From: Streptomyces dioscori
Lineage (GTDB): Bacteria; Actinomycetota; Actinomycetes; Streptomycetales; Streptomycetaceae
DNA length: 64,000 nucleotides
Direction: 5' to 3'
Assembly (NCBI RefSeq): GCF_003024195.1
Contig: NZ_KZ679040.1
Span: 186,001 to 250,000, forward strand
Every line of letters begins with the position of its first letter. Within the stretch, counting starts at the first letter, position 1. The notes below the pieces were generated by a model that saw nothing but the letters and a program-made list of their open reading frames with translations, had not been told where the DNA came from and ran no database searches. This document shows, piece after piece, positions 8,748 to 17,320 of the stretch. The position numbers were made by a program, and so were the translations under genes.

Positions 8748-8788
8748 CCCGACGAGACGCGCCGTACCGGGACAGGCAAAGACGACGC
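8748..8788 (+). promoter_or_regulatory. Guanidine-III (ykkC-III) riboswitch
   Basis: The 41-nt stretch can be aligned almost base for base with the guanidine-III aptamer as I remember it from Thermobifida fusca. Shared parts are C-CCG-ACGAG, GCGCCGTACC, GG, CAGG and AAGACG.CGC. P1 forms from CCCG (8748-8751) and CGGG (8768-8771). The pseudoknot forms from GCGCCGT (8759-8765) and ACGACGC (8782-8788), with one C.A mismatch. It ends about 20 nt before the GGAGG of an SMR exporter gene, the expected partner. Ligand binding would expose the ribosome binding site and raise translation. Confidence 0.85.
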
Positions 8789-8819
8789 ACCCCTGTTGAT
8801 TCCTTCACGGAGGTGCCTC

Positions 8820-9140
8820 ATGGCCTGGGTCCTGCTCATCGTCGCCGGTCTGCTCGAAGTCGGCTGGTCGGTCGGTATGAAGTACACCGAGGGGTTCACG
8901 CGGCTCGTGCCCAGCGTGCTCACCGGTGCCGGCATCGTCGCCAGCATGCTGCTGCTGTCGTACGCGGCGAAGACGCTGCCCATCGGTACCGCGTACGGCG
9001 TCTGGGTGGGCATCGGTGCGGCGGGGGCGGCGGTGTACGGCATGGCGGTGCTCGGTGAACCGACGACCGCCGCCCGGATCTTCTTCGTCTGCCTGCTGCT
9101 GGTGGCCGTGGTCGGACTGAAGGCGACCTCCGGCCACTAG
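8820..9140 (+). CDS. gdx: SMR-family guanidinium exporter (Gdx/SugE)
   Basis: 106-aa four-helix small multidrug resistance protein working as an antiparallel dimer and exchanging guanidinium for protons. Seen: the membrane-embedded Glu13 in GLLEVGWSVGMKY, a Gdx-type rather than EmrE-type helix 1, and the helix 3 signature AYGVWVGIGAAGAA. The start is fixed by CACGGAGGTG just upstream. The guanidine-III riboswitch in its leader independently supports guanidinium as substrate. It ends convergent to the penicillin-binding protein gene. Confidence 0.93.
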   Translation: MAWVLLIVAGLLEVGWSVGMKYTEGFTRLVPSVLTGAGIVASMLLLSYAAKTLPIGTAYGVWVGIGAAGAAVYGMAVLGEPTTAARIFFVCLLLVAVVGLKATSGH

Positions 9141-9167
9141 CAGCAGACCACTACCTGAGCAGCACGG

Positions 9168-11738
9168 CTACGGGAAGTCCCCGAACGTCGTCCCCGTGCT
9201 GCCGACCCCGCCGTCCCCGGTGGTGCCGCCCGTGCCGCCGTCCGTCGTGGCGCCGCCGTCCCCGGTGGTGCCGCCCGTGCCGCCGTCCGTGGTCGCCCCG
9301 CCGTCGGTCGTCGTGCCGCCGGTGCCGGTGGTGCCGCCGTCCGTGGTGGTGCCGCCGCCGTCGGTCGTCGTACCGCCGGTGCCGGTGGTGCCCCCGTCGG
9401 TGGTGGTGCCGCCGTTGTCCTGGCCCTGGGTGTCCGGGGTCTCCTCGCCGCCGGTGGTCGTGCCGCCGTCGGTGGTGCTGCCGCCCGTGGCGGTCGCGTC
9501 CTCGTCGGGGTCGGCCGGCGGGAGTTCCTGTTCCTCGGCGCCGTCCTGGAGGTTCAGGTCGAAGTCCTGGACCTTCGCGCCCTTCAGCGCGGCCTTCGTG
9601 TACTGGGCCCAGATCTGCGCCGGGTACCCGCCGCCGTTGATACGTGCCTGCCCGAGCGCCCCGTACAGCGCCTTGTGTTCGCCCGTGTCGGGGTCCTGGC
9701 CCATCACGGCGACGACGGTGGCGAGGTTCGGGGTGTAGCCCGCGAACCAGGCCGCCTTGTCGTCCTCCGCGGTGCCGGTCTTGCCCGCCACGGGGCGTCC
9801 GGCGGCCTGCGCGGCCGTACCGGTGCCGCCCTCGACGACGCTCTGCAGGATCGAGGTGGTGGTGTCGGCGGCTTCCCGGCTGACGGCCTGTTCGGTCTTC
9901 TCGTCCGGCAGCTTCACGTCCTCGGAGCCGTCCTTGGTGACCTTCTCGATCATCGTGTACGTGCCGTGCTTGCCGTGGTTGGCGAGGGTCGCGTACGCCT
10001 CCGCCATGTCGAGGACGCTGGCGGTGGCGGTGCCGAGCGCGATGGACGGGGACGCGGTCAGGTCGGGGGTGTCGGAGGGGATGCCCAGGTCGACGGCGGT
10101 CTGCTCGACCTTCTTGGAGCCGACGTCCACGGCCAGCTGCGCGTACACGGAGTTCACGGACTTGTCGGTGGCGGTACGGACCGGGATCTGGCCGTACGAG
10201 ACCTGGTCCTCGTTCTCCGGGGCGTACGTGCCGCCGTCCCAGCCCTGCACGGGCCGCTTGTTCGTGCCGTCGTAGACGGTGTTCGGGGTGATCGTGCGGC
10301 CGTCCTGGGTGACCGAGTCGTTCTGCACGGCCGCGGTGAACACGAACGGCTTGAAGATGGAGCCGACCTGGTAGTCCCGGCGCGTGGCGTTGTTGTAGTA
10401 CTGCTTCGTGTAGTCGATGCCGCCGTACATCGCGAGGACCTTGCCGGTCTTCGGGTCGATGGAGGCGCCGCCCGCGCGGACGTAGTTGTCGACCTTGCGG
10501 TTCTTCTTGTCGAGTTCGTCCATCACCTGGTCGTCGACGGCCTTCACGAAGGCGTCCTGCTTGGGCTTCTGCAGGGTGGTCGTGATGCGGTAGCCGCCCG
10601 CGTTCAGCGCGTCCTCGCCGAGGATCTTGTTGTCGGCGAGGTAGTCGTTGACGGCCTTGACGATGTAGCCGCGCTGGCCCGACATCCCGGCCGCGACCAC
10701 CGTCTCCTTGGGTGCCGGGAACTCGACGCCGGCCCGCTCCGACTCGCTGATCCAGTCCTTCTTGACCATGCCGTCGAGCACGTAGTTCCAGCGGGCCAGC
10801 GCGGCCGGCTTGTTCTCGGGGTGCGCGACCACGTCGTACTCGCTCGGCGCGTTCAGGAGCGCCGCCAGGTAGGCGCCCTGTCCGGCCGACAGGCCCTTGG
10901 CGTCCACGCCGTAGTAGGCCTGGGCCGCCGCCTGGATGCCGTACGCGTTGCGGCCGAAGTAGCTGGTGTTGAGGTAGCCCTCAAGGATGTCGTCCTTGCT
11001 CTTCTCACGGTCCAGCTTGATGGAGATGAAGAACTCCTTCACCTTCCGCGTGACCGTCTGCTCCTGAGCCAGGTAGTAGTTCTTCACGTACTGCTGGGTG
11101 ATCGTCGAGCCGGACTGCTTGCCCTTGCCGGTCGCGGTGTTCCAGCCCGCGCGGAGCATCGCCTTGGGGTCGACCGCGGACTCGGTGTAGAAGTCGCGGT
11201 CCTCGGCGGCGAGCACCGCGTGCTGGGCGTCCTTGGAGATCAGGGACAGGTCCACGTTCTCGCGGTTCACCTCGCCGTCGCGGGCGAGCTGGCTGCCGTC
11301 CGCGTACAGGTAGACGTTGCTCTGCTTGATCGCGGTCGCGTTCGCCGACGGGATCTTCACCAGGTAGTAGCCGAGCGCGAAGGCGCCGACGAGCAGCAGG
11401 ATCACGCCGACGAACGTGCCGAGCACCATCCGCCAGGTCGGGATCAGCCGCTTCCAGCCGGTGCGCTTGGGCCGCTTGGTCTTCTTGGTCTTCCCGGTCT
11501 TCTCACCGGGGGCGGCTTCCCCGTCGACGGACGTGGCCGTCAACGCCATGGTCGCGTCGTCGCGCGCGCCCGGGTCGTCCGGCTCACCCGGTTCACGCGG
11601 TTCACCGGGCTTGGCGGAATCACCAGGCTTACCCGGGTCACCGGGCTTCCCCGGCTTGCCCGCGTCCGCCGAGGCGGAGTCGGGATCTCTCGGTGCCCAG
11701 CCCTCGCTCGGCTGCTGCGGCTGCGGCTGGTCGTTCAT
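9168..11738 (-). CDS. Class A penicillin-binding protein (transglycosylase/transpeptidase)
   Basis: 856-aa bifunctional peptidoglycan synthase. Seen in order: a cytoplasmic Pro/Gly/Asp-rich region (1-95, with repeated KPGD/EPGE units), one TM helix (about 104-128), a GT51 glycosyltransferase with AEDRDFY and the GSTITQQYVKN motif, and a transpeptidase with SIFK (active-site Ser), SVN and KTGTAEDD motifs. The C-terminal tail of about 110 residues is almost only Gly, Thr and Asp (TTTDGG-type units), probably lying in the cell wall. The repeat DNA (9190-9500) is prone to slippage. Other streptomycetes carry the same paralogue here. Confidence 0.95.
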   Translation of the reverse strand: MNDQPQPQQPSEGWAPRDPDSASADAGKPGKPGDPGKPGDSAKPGEPREPGEPDDPGARDDATMALTATSVDGEAAPGEKTGKTKKTKRPKRTGWKRLIPTWRMVLGTFVGVILLLVGAFALGYYLVKIPSANATAIKQSNVYLYADGSQLARDGEVNRENVDLSLISKDAQHAVLAAEDRDFYTESAVDPKAMLRAGWNTATGKGKQSGSTITQQYVKNYYLAQEQTVTRKVKEFFISIKLDREKSKDDILEGYLNTSYFGRNAYGIQAAAQAYYGVDAKGLSAGQGAYLAALLNAPSEYDVVAHPENKPAALARWNYVLDGMVKKDWISESERAGVEFPAPKETVVAAGMSGQRGYIVKAVNDYLADNKILGEDALNAGGYRITTTLQKPKQDAFVKAVDDQVMDELDKKNRKVDNYVRAGGASIDPKTGKVLAMYGGIDYTKQYYNNATRRDYQVGSIFKPFVFTAAVQNDSVTQDGRTITPNTVYDGTNKRPVQGWDGGTYAPENEDQVSYGQIPVRTATDKSVNSVYAQLAVDVGSKKVEQTAVDLGIPSDTPDLTASPSIALGTATASVLDMAEAYATLANHGKHGTYTMIEKVTKDGSEDVKLPDEKTEQAVSREAADTTTSILQSVVEGGTGTAAQAAGRPVAGKTGTAEDDKAAWFAGYTPNLATVVAVMGQDPDTGEHKALYGALGQARINGGGYPAQIWAQYTKAALKGAKVQDFDLNLQDGAEEQELPPADPDEDATATGGSTTDGGTTTGGEETPDTQGQDNGGTTTDGGTTGTGGTTTDGGGTTTDGGTTGTGGTTTDGGATTDGGTGGTTGDGGATTDGGTGGTTGDGGVGSTGTTFGDFP

Positions 11739-11933
11739 CTTGTGCCGTGCTCCCGTTTCACGTCGTACGTCTGGTACGCCCTCGTACGCCTGCTGCGCCC
11801 TCCCTTGAAGACTGTCCCACCCGGCGAATCGTTCCCAGTGCGTGGCACGCGTCCCAGGAGAAAATGCCTGGCACGCGGTACCGCCCCCGGACTAGGCTCC
11901 AGCGCTTTGGCTCGGAACGGCTGGAGAGGGTTC

Positions 11934-12746
11934 GTGGTGCGGGCTTGGAGGTTGTACGCGGCCGTCGCGGCGGGCGGGTTCCGGCGGTACGCGACCTATC
12001 GGGTGGCCACCGCCGCGGGCGTGTTCACCAACACGGTCTTCGGGCTGATCCTGGCGTACACGTACATCGCGCTGTGGGACGAGAGACCCGGGCTCGGCGG
12101 GTACGACCAGGCCCAGGCGGTGACGTACGTGTGGGTGGGACAGGGGCTGCTGGCGGTGGTCGCGGTGATGGGCGGCGGCTTCGAGGACGAGCTGATCGAG
12201 AGAATCCGTACGGGTGACATCGCGATCGACCTCTACCGGCCCGTGGACCTGCAGGCCTGGTGGCTGGCGGCGGACTCCGGACGGGCCGCGTTCCAGCTGC
12301 TGGGGCGCGGGGTGGTGCCGATGGTGTTCGGCGGGTTCGTCTTCCAGCTCGCGCTGCCGGCGGACGCCTGGACCTGGCTGGCGTTCCTCGTCGCCGTGGC
12401 GCTGGGGGTCCTGGTGAGTTTCGCGATCCGCTATCTCGTGGCGCTGGCGGCGTTCTGGTTCATGGACGGGGCGGGGGTGCAGCAGCTGGCCGTCCTCGCG
12501 GGACTGTTCTTCTCCGGGATGACCCTGCCGCTGAACGTCTTCCCGGGCGCGCTCGGCGAGCTGGCCCGCGTGCTGCCCTGGTCGGCGCTGGTACAGGTCC
12601 CGGCGGACGTGCTGCTGGGCGAGCGCACGGGCTTCGCGCTGCTGCGTACGTACGCCTTCCAGGCAGCCTGGGCCGTCGGACTGCTGGCGCTGGGCCGGCT
12701 GGTCCAGTCGGCGGCGACACGGAGGGTGGTGGTCCAGGGTGGCTGA
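11934..12746 (+). CDS. ABC-2 type exporter permease, first subunit
   Basis: 270-aa integral membrane protein with six predicted helices. The GTG at 11934 is preceded by GGAGAGGG; the in-frame GTG at 11937 is also possible. The family phrase TYVWVGQGLLA near residue 62 and the amphipathic IRTGDIAIDLYRPVDLQ loop are typical of the DUF990-like permeases that pair with a second permease and an ATPase. The next gene overlaps by 8 bp, so translation is coupled. Substrate unknown; this type is common as a housekeeping exporter in Streptomyces. A TAGGCT -10-like box lies upstream at about 11892. Confidence 0.9.
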   Translation: MVRAWRLYAAVAAGGFRRYATYRVATAAGVFTNTVFGLILAYTYIALWDERPGLGGYDQAQAVTYVWVGQGLLAVVAVMGGGFEDELIERIRTGDIAIDLYRPVDLQAWWLAADSGRAAFQLLGRGVVPMVFGGFVFQLALPADAWTWLAFLVAVALGVLVSFAIRYLVALAAFWFMDGAGVQQLAVLAGLFFSGMTLPLNVFPGALGELARVLPWSALVQVPADVLLGERTGFALLRTYAFQAAWAVGLLALGRLVQSAATRRVVVQGG

Positions 12747-13671
12747 CCTGCGGGAGAAGCGCGGCTCCGAGGGCGATACGGGCTCCGGCTCCGGTTCCGG
12801 CAGCGATACCGGTTCCGGATCCGGGCCCGGTACCGGCTTCGGGCCGGCGCCGACGTACGTGTCGCGGCTCGTGGACGGGCTGCGCGCCTACCGGCTGATC
12901 GCCTGGATGTGGATCCGCTCGACGATGGCGTACCGCGCGTCCTTCGCGATGACCCTCTTCGGCAACTTCGCGGGGACCGTCCTCGACTTCGTCGCGATCC
13001 TGCTGATGTTCTCGCGCGTCGACCAGCTCGGCGGCTACTCGCTCGGCGAGGTGGCGTTCCTGTACGGGCTGTCCAGCGCCGCGTTCGGCGTCGCCGATCT
13101 GACACTCGGCTCGATGGACCGGCTCGGGCAGCGGGTGCGGGACGGCACGCTCGACACCCTGCTCGTACGCCCCGCGCCGGTGCTCGCGCAGGTCGCCGCG
13201 GACCGGTTCGCGCTGCGGCGCCTGGGCCGGGTCACCCAGGGGCTGCTGGTCCTCGGGTACGCGCTCACCGTGGTCGACATCGACTGGACCCCGGCGAAGG
13301 TGCTGCTGATGCCGGTGATGGTGGTCAGCGGGGCCGCCATCTTCTCGGCGGTGTTCGTGGCGGGCGGGGCGTTCCAGTTCGTGGCGCAGGACGCGTCCCA
13401 GGTGCAGAACTCGTTCACGTACGGCGGCACCACGCTGCTGCAGTATCCGCCGACCGTCTTCGCGAAGGACCTGGTGCGCGGGGTGACCTTCGTGCTGCCG
13501 CTGGCCTTCGTCAACTGGGTGCCCGCGCTGTACGTGCTCGGGCTGCCGTATCCGCTCGACCTGCCGGAGTGGACCGCGTTCCTGCCGCCACTCGTGGCCG
13601 TCGCCTGCTGCGGGCTCTCGGGCCTCGCGTGGCGGGCGGGCCTTCGTTCGTACCGCAGCACGGGGAGTTGA
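12739..13671 (+). CDS. ABC-2 type exporter permease, second subunit
   Basis: 310-aa permease paralogous in layout to the previous one. It begins with a Gly/Ser-rich linker (residues about 11-36, made of GSGS/DTGSGS units) of unknown purpose, followed by six membrane helices and the VRDGTLDTLLVRPAPVLAQV loop that is equivalent to the coupling region of the first subunit. The GTG start at 12739 lies inside the upstream gene. The low-complexity N-terminus means the true start could be slightly downstream. It forms a heterodimeric channel with the first subunit and is driven by the ATPase at 13678. Confidence 0.9.
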   Translation: MADLREKRGSEGDTGSGSGSGSDTGSGSGPGTGFGPAPTYVSRLVDGLRAYRLIAWMWIRSTMAYRASFAMTLFGNFAGTVLDFVAILLMFSRVDQLGGYSLGEVAFLYGLSSAAFGVADLTLGSMDRLGQRVRDGTLDTLLVRPAPVLAQVAADRFALRRLGRVTQGLLVLGYALTVVDIDWTPAKVLLMPVMVVSGAAIFSAVFVAGGAFQFVAQDASQVQNSFTYGGTTLLQYPPTVFAKDLVRGVTFVLPLAFVNWVPALYVLGLPYPLDLPEWTAFLPPLVAVACCGLSGLAWRAGLRSYRSTGS

Positions 13672-13677
13672 CCGCAC

Positions 13678-14697
13678 ATGAGATCCACGCACGCGGACAC
13701 GGGAGTGACCGCCTCCGATTCCGCCTCCGCTTCCGACAGCGACTTCATCAGCCTCGACGGCGTGGAGAAGGTCTTCGACGTACGCAAGAAGACCGGCTTC
13801 CTGCGCAGTGAGCGGCGGCAGGTGCGGGCGGTCGACTCGATCTCCTTCACCGTGTCGCGCGGCGAGATGGTCGGCTACATCGGGCCGAACGGCGCGGGCA
13901 AGTCCACCACCATCAAGATGCTCACCGGCATCCTCACACCCAGCGGCGGGCGCCTGCGCGTCGCGGGCATCGACCCCTCCCGTGAACGCACCCGGCTCGC
14001 GCAGCGCATCGGCGTGGTGTTCGGGCAGCGGACCACCCTGTGGTGGGACCTCCCGCTGATCGACTCGTACCGGCTGATGCACCGCATGTACCGGATCCCG
14101 GACGCGCGGTACAAGGAGAACCTCGACCGGTGCGTCGAACTCCTGGAACTGGGCGAACTGCTCGACGTACCCGTACGGCAGCTGTCCCTCGGGCAGCGGA
14201 TGCGCGGGGACATCGCGGCGGCGCTGCTGCACGACCCCGAGGTGCTGTACCTGGACGAGCCGACGATCGGGCTCGACGTGGTCAGCAAGGTGCGGGTGCG
14301 GGAGTTCCTCCGGGACCTCAACGCGGACCGCGGCACGACCGTGCTCCTGACGACCCACGACCTCTCCGACATCGAGCAGCTGTGCCGGCGGGTGATGGTC
14401 ATCGACCACGGACGCCTGATGTACGACGGCCCGCTGACCGGGCTGCACGAGGTCGGCGAGAGTGAGCGGACGCTGGTCGTGGACCTGGAACGCGAACTTC
14501 CGCCCATCGACGTGGAGTCTGCACGGGTGGTGAAGGTCGAGGGGCCCCGGCAGTGGCTCGCCTTCCCGGCGGCGCAGTCGGCGGCGCCGCTGGTGGCACG
14601 GATCGCGGCGGAGTATCCGCTGGTCGACCTGTCGGTGCGGGAACCCGACATCGAGGCGGTCATCAGCCGCATGTACGCGGGCAAGGCAACCTCGTAG
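13678..14697 (+). CDS. ABC exporter ATP-binding protein
   Basis: 339-aa ATPase of the DrrA/NatA-like group. Seen: Walker A GPNGAGKST (69-77), a Q-loop VVFGQRTTLWW, ABC signature LSLGQRM (169-175), Walker B VLYLDEP (189-195) and the H-loop TTHDLSD. A C-terminal extension of about 90 residues follows the nucleotide-binding domain. The WW after the Q-loop is typical of the ATPases that partner DUF990-type permeases. Six bases separate it from the permease gene; it completes a three-gene exporter operon. Confidence 0.95.
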   Translation: MRSTHADTGVTASDSASASDSDFISLDGVEKVFDVRKKTGFLRSERRQVRAVDSISFTVSRGEMVGYIGPNGAGKSTTIKMLTGILTPSGGRLRVAGIDPSRERTRLAQRIGVVFGQRTTLWWDLPLIDSYRLMHRMYRIPDARYKENLDRCVELLELGELLDVPVRQLSLGQRMRGDIAAALLHDPEVLYLDEPTIGLDVVSKVRVREFLRDLNADRGTTVLLTTHDLSDIEQLCRRVMVIDHGRLMYDGPLTGLHEVGESERTLVVDLERELPPIDVESARVVKVEGPRQWLAFPAAQSAAPLVARIAAEYPLVDLSVREPDIEAVISRMYAGKATS

Positions 14698-14700
14698 GCT
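14695..14700 (+). promoter_or_regulatory. -10 box of a leaderless promoter inside the ABC stop codon
   Basis: TAGGCT includes the TAG stop of the ABC ATPase gene and ends 7 nt before the ATG at 14708. Confidence 0.5.
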
Positions 14701-14707
14701 TCTGTCC

Positions 14708-15451
14708 ATGACGGACGAACTCCCGGCCGAACCTTCCGGCTCACTCCCCGAGTTGCGCGCCTCCGACGCCGATCGTGAACAGGTCGCCGAAGTGCTGAGG
14801 GACGCCCTCGCCGAGGGCCGCCTGGACATGGCGGAGTTCGAGGAGCGGCTGGAGTCCACGTACAAGGCGCGTACGTACGGGGAGTTGGAGCCGATCACGC
14901 GGGATCTGCCCGGGGCCGGTGCCGTGGCCCCCGCTCCGGCCGTGTCGATGGTCAAGCGGAGTGCCGGCGCCGTCGGTCCGCGGGACTGGGCGAGCCGGAT
15001 CGTCGGCGGCGAGGGTACGTCCCGGTGGGGCGTCGCGGTCATGTCCGGGTTCGAACGCCGGGGGCACTGGACCGTGCCGAAACGGTTCAACTGCTTCGCG
15101 TTCTGGGGCGGTGGCGTCGTGGACCTGCGCGAGGCGAACTTCGCGGACGGCGAGGTCGTGGTCAACTGCGTCGCCGTCATGGGCGGGTTGAACGTTGTCG
15201 TGCCGCCGGGGGTCGAGGTCGTGGTCCGCGGGATCGGGGTCATGGGCGGGTTCGACCATGGCCAGGAGGGGGTGGCGGGGGAGCCGGGCGCTCCGCGGGT
15301 CGTGGTGACCGGGTTCGCGTTCTGGGGCGGGGTCGGGGTCGAACGGAAGATCTCGAAGGCTGAACGGCTCCGCCTGCGGGAGGAGCGGCGGCGCGAAAAG
15401 CTTGAACGCAAGGCTGCGCGCCGGGAGGAACTGGAAGCGGGCCTGGACTGA
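14708..15451 (+). CDS. DUF1707 protein with LiaF-like C-terminal region
   Basis: 247-aa protein. Seen: an N-terminal DUF1707 domain (ELRASDADREQVAEVLRDALAEGRL..EFEERLE, residues about 15-65), a short linker, and a beta-rich domain (about 110-210) with repeated F-W-G-G and V-M-G-G phrases that resembles the C-terminal domain of LiaF/YvqF (cell wall-active antibiotics response). The C-terminus is a highly charged Arg/Glu helix. No TM segment. DUF1707 proteins are abundant in actinobacteria; a role in sensing envelope stress is suggested only by the LiaF-like half. Confidence 0.85.
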   Translation: MTDELPAEPSGSLPELRASDADREQVAEVLRDALAEGRLDMAEFEERLESTYKARTYGELEPITRDLPGAGAVAPAPAVSMVKRSAGAVGPRDWASRIVGGEGTSRWGVAVMSGFERRGHWTVPKRFNCFAFWGGGVVDLREANFADGEVVVNCVAVMGGLNVVVPPGVEVVVRGIGVMGGFDHGQEGVAGEPGAPRVVVTGFAFWGGVGVERKISKAERLRLREERRREKLERKAARREELEAGLD

Positions 15452-15524
15452 GGGGGGTGCCCCCTCATGGCCCCCTTACGCTTCCGCGGGTTGTGCGTTG
15501 TCTGCGGGTGCGTCGTGGCCGGCC

Positions 15525-15783
15525 GCGCAGTTCCCCGCGCCCCTAAAAGCCAAAAGACTGCGCAGTTCCCCGCGCCCCTAGGAGGGGCTGCGCCCCTTCA
15601 GGGGCGCGGGGAACGGCGCGGGCAACCCTCACCGGGGCGCGGTCGAGGCACGGGCTTTTCAGGGGCGCGGGGAACTGCGCGGGCAACCCTCACCGGGGCG
15701 CGGTCGAGGCACGGGCTTTTGAGGGGCGCGGGGAACTGCGCGGGCAACCCCCACCGGGGCGCGGTCGACGTACGAGCCCCCGC
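15525..15783. repeat. GC-rich intergenic repeat cluster with 61-bp tandem units
   Basis: Two copies of GCGCAGTTCCCCGCGCCCCT (15525-15544, 15560-15579) face three inverted copies at 15600, 15661 and 15722. The inverted copies head a 61-bp direct repeat (15600-15660, 15661-15721, 15722-15783, the last diverging at its end). The unit can fold as a long hairpin against the first pair. The same 20-mer family recurs at 18839-18950. It is a well-known dispersed sequence in Streptomyces intergenic regions and may act as a bidirectional terminator. Nothing coding is seen between 15452 and 15793. Confidence 0.85.
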
Positions 15784-15793
15784 CCGGTAAGGG

Positions 15794-17116
15794 CTAGAGC
15801 TGGGCCGGGGCCGAGCCCTTCAGGGTGGATACGTCGAAGATCTCCGCCATGCGCTTGTAGCCCTTGTCGCTCGGGTGGAGATGGTCGCCCGAGTCGTAGT
15901 CGGACCGAAGCCGCCGAGGGTTGTAAGGATCGCGGAGCGCCTTGTCGAAGTCGACGTAGTCGTCGAAGACCTTCCCGGAGCGGATCTGCGCGTTGACGGC
16001 CTGCCGCGTGTCCTCCAGGTGCGGCCGGTAACCGCGATGCCCCTGGAACGGCATGAGCGTCGCCCCGACCACCCGCAGCCCCCGCGCATGCGCCAACCGC
16101 TTCAGCTCCCGCAACCCCGCCGTGATCCGGTTCGCGTTGGTCTGGTTGGGCGTCCGCAGGATGTCGTTGACGCCGAGGGCGATGACGACCGCCTTGACGT
16201 TGGTGCGGCCGAGCACGTCACGGTCGAAGCGGACCAGCCCGCTCGGATTCTCGGCCGGCCGCCCGAGCCCGCTCGCCAGGACCCGGTTGCCGCTGATCCC
16301 CTGGTTGACCACGCTGTAGCGGGGCCCGTCCGAGCCGGCCGCGTGCAGCCGTTCGTTGAGGACGTCGGTCCAGCGCCGGTTCTCGCCCACGGTCGAGGTC
16401 ACCCCGTCGGTGAGGGAGTCGCCGATGACGACGACCGTGCCCTGCGACTCGTTGCTGAGCACGTCCAGCGCGGTCAGATACCGCCAGTAGGGCGTCTGCC
16501 CGGTGTACGCGACCCCGCTGACGTCCTCCGTACGGTCGCCCTCCGCGGTGTACGAGATCTGCCGCGCCTGCGGGTGGTAGGTGACGGGCCCCGACGGGGT
16601 CGGCGAGTACGTCGTCACCAGCACGTCGCTGCCGTGCGGGACCAGCAGCCGTACGGCGTCGCTGACGACCTGCTGCCCGGCGGGCACCACCACCGAGGGG
16701 CGGCCGCCGAAGGTGAGGCGCCGCATCGTGTCGGCGGCAGCGGCGGCGTCGTTCGTGGTGGCCGCGACGGCGACCGAGGCGTGCGTGATGCTGAGCGGCT
16801 GCTGCCCGTACAGGTTGGACAGGGTGATCCGGGCCGCGGTGCCGCCGACGCCGACGTGCACCACGTTGCGTACGGAGCGGCCCGCCATGCCGTTCGCCTC
16901 GGTGCCCGGCTCCGATCCGGCGGGGGACGCCGACCAGGCGCCCACCCAGGTGCCGACGGAGGCGGGGGCCGCCGAGTTGTGCGGGGTCCGGCCGCCGACG
17001 ACGGCCGTGGTCTCCCCGCCGTCGTCGGCGGCGACTCCGACGTATATGGCGGTCGAAATGGCGACGATCACAGCGACGATCGCGGCCAGCAAGGCATAAC
17101 CGTGACGCTTGGTCAT
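15794..17116 (-). CDS. Secreted or anchored SGNH/GDSL hydrolase
   Basis: 440-aa esterase/lipase-like protein. Seen: an N-terminal hydrophobic segment (YALLAAIVAVIVAISTAIYVG, residues about 7-27) that may be an uncleaved anchor, a beta-rich N-terminal domain (about 55-215), then the SGNH domain with block I VVIGDSLTDG (catalytic Ser234), block II QGISGNR, block III LGVNDIL and block V DHLHPSDKGY (Asp/His). All four SGNH residues are present. Start 17116 is chosen at MTKRHGY; in-frame upstream codons extend into low-complexity DNA. Substrate unknown; carbohydrate or lipid esters are possible. Confidence 0.9.
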   Translation of the reverse strand: MTKRHGYALLAAIVAVIVAISTAIYVGVAADDGGETTAVVGGRTPHNSAAPASVGTWVGAWSASPAGSEPGTEANGMAGRSVRNVVHVGVGGTAARITLSNLYGQQPLSITHASVAVAATTNDAAAAADTMRRLTFGGRPSVVVPAGQQVVSDAVRLLVPHGSDVLVTTYSPTPSGPVTYHPQARQISYTAEGDRTEDVSGVAYTGQTPYWRYLTALDVLSNESQGTVVVIGDSLTDGVTSTVGENRRWTDVLNERLHAAGSDGPRYSVVNQGISGNRVLASGLGRPAENPSGLVRFDRDVLGRTNVKAVVIALGVNDILRTPNQTNANRITAGLRELKRLAHARGLRVVGATLMPFQGHRGYRPHLEDTRQAVNAQIRSGKVFDDYVDFDKALRDPYNPRRLRSDYDSGDHLHPSDKGYKRMAEIFDVSTLKGSAPAQL

Positions 17117-17201
17117 GCGGTGCGAATCTCCTCGGAAAAGTGGGAGCCCGGAGCTCCGGTGTGATGACCCCATGATGAGGCATGACGCGGGAGGAACCCG
17201 A

Positions 17202-17257
17202 CAGGACCCCTCGGGACACCCCAGGACCCCTCGGGACACGCCAGGGCCCCTGGGCCC
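17202..17257. repeat. Short tandem repeat, 20-bp period
   Basis: CAGGACCCCTCGGGACAC occurs at 17202-17219 and 17222-17239, with a diverged third copy from 17242. It lies between the divergent SGNH hydrolase and DUF445 genes. Confidence 0.6.
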
Positions 17258-17320
17258 CGGTGAAATCCCCCGCCCGGACAGACGCGGGGAACTCCTGTTC
17301 CGTTCCAGGAGTCGGTCAGG

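Noticed and set aside
9675..12746. A 1023-codon open frame on the plus strand covering the PBP gene and the first ABC permease
   Set aside because: Only its last 270 codons (from 11934) are a gene. The rest is the antisense shadow of the PBP gene, which has all catalytic motifs on the minus strand.
12460..15468. A 1002-codon minus-strand frame opposite the ABC exporter and DUF1707 genes
   Set aside because: High-GC shadow with Arg/Ser/Pro-rich nonsense composition; the plus strand carries complete ABC and DUF1707 motifs.
15525..15783. CRISPR array
   Set aside because: The repeats are inverted and 61-bp tandem copies with no unique spacers, and no cas genes are present.
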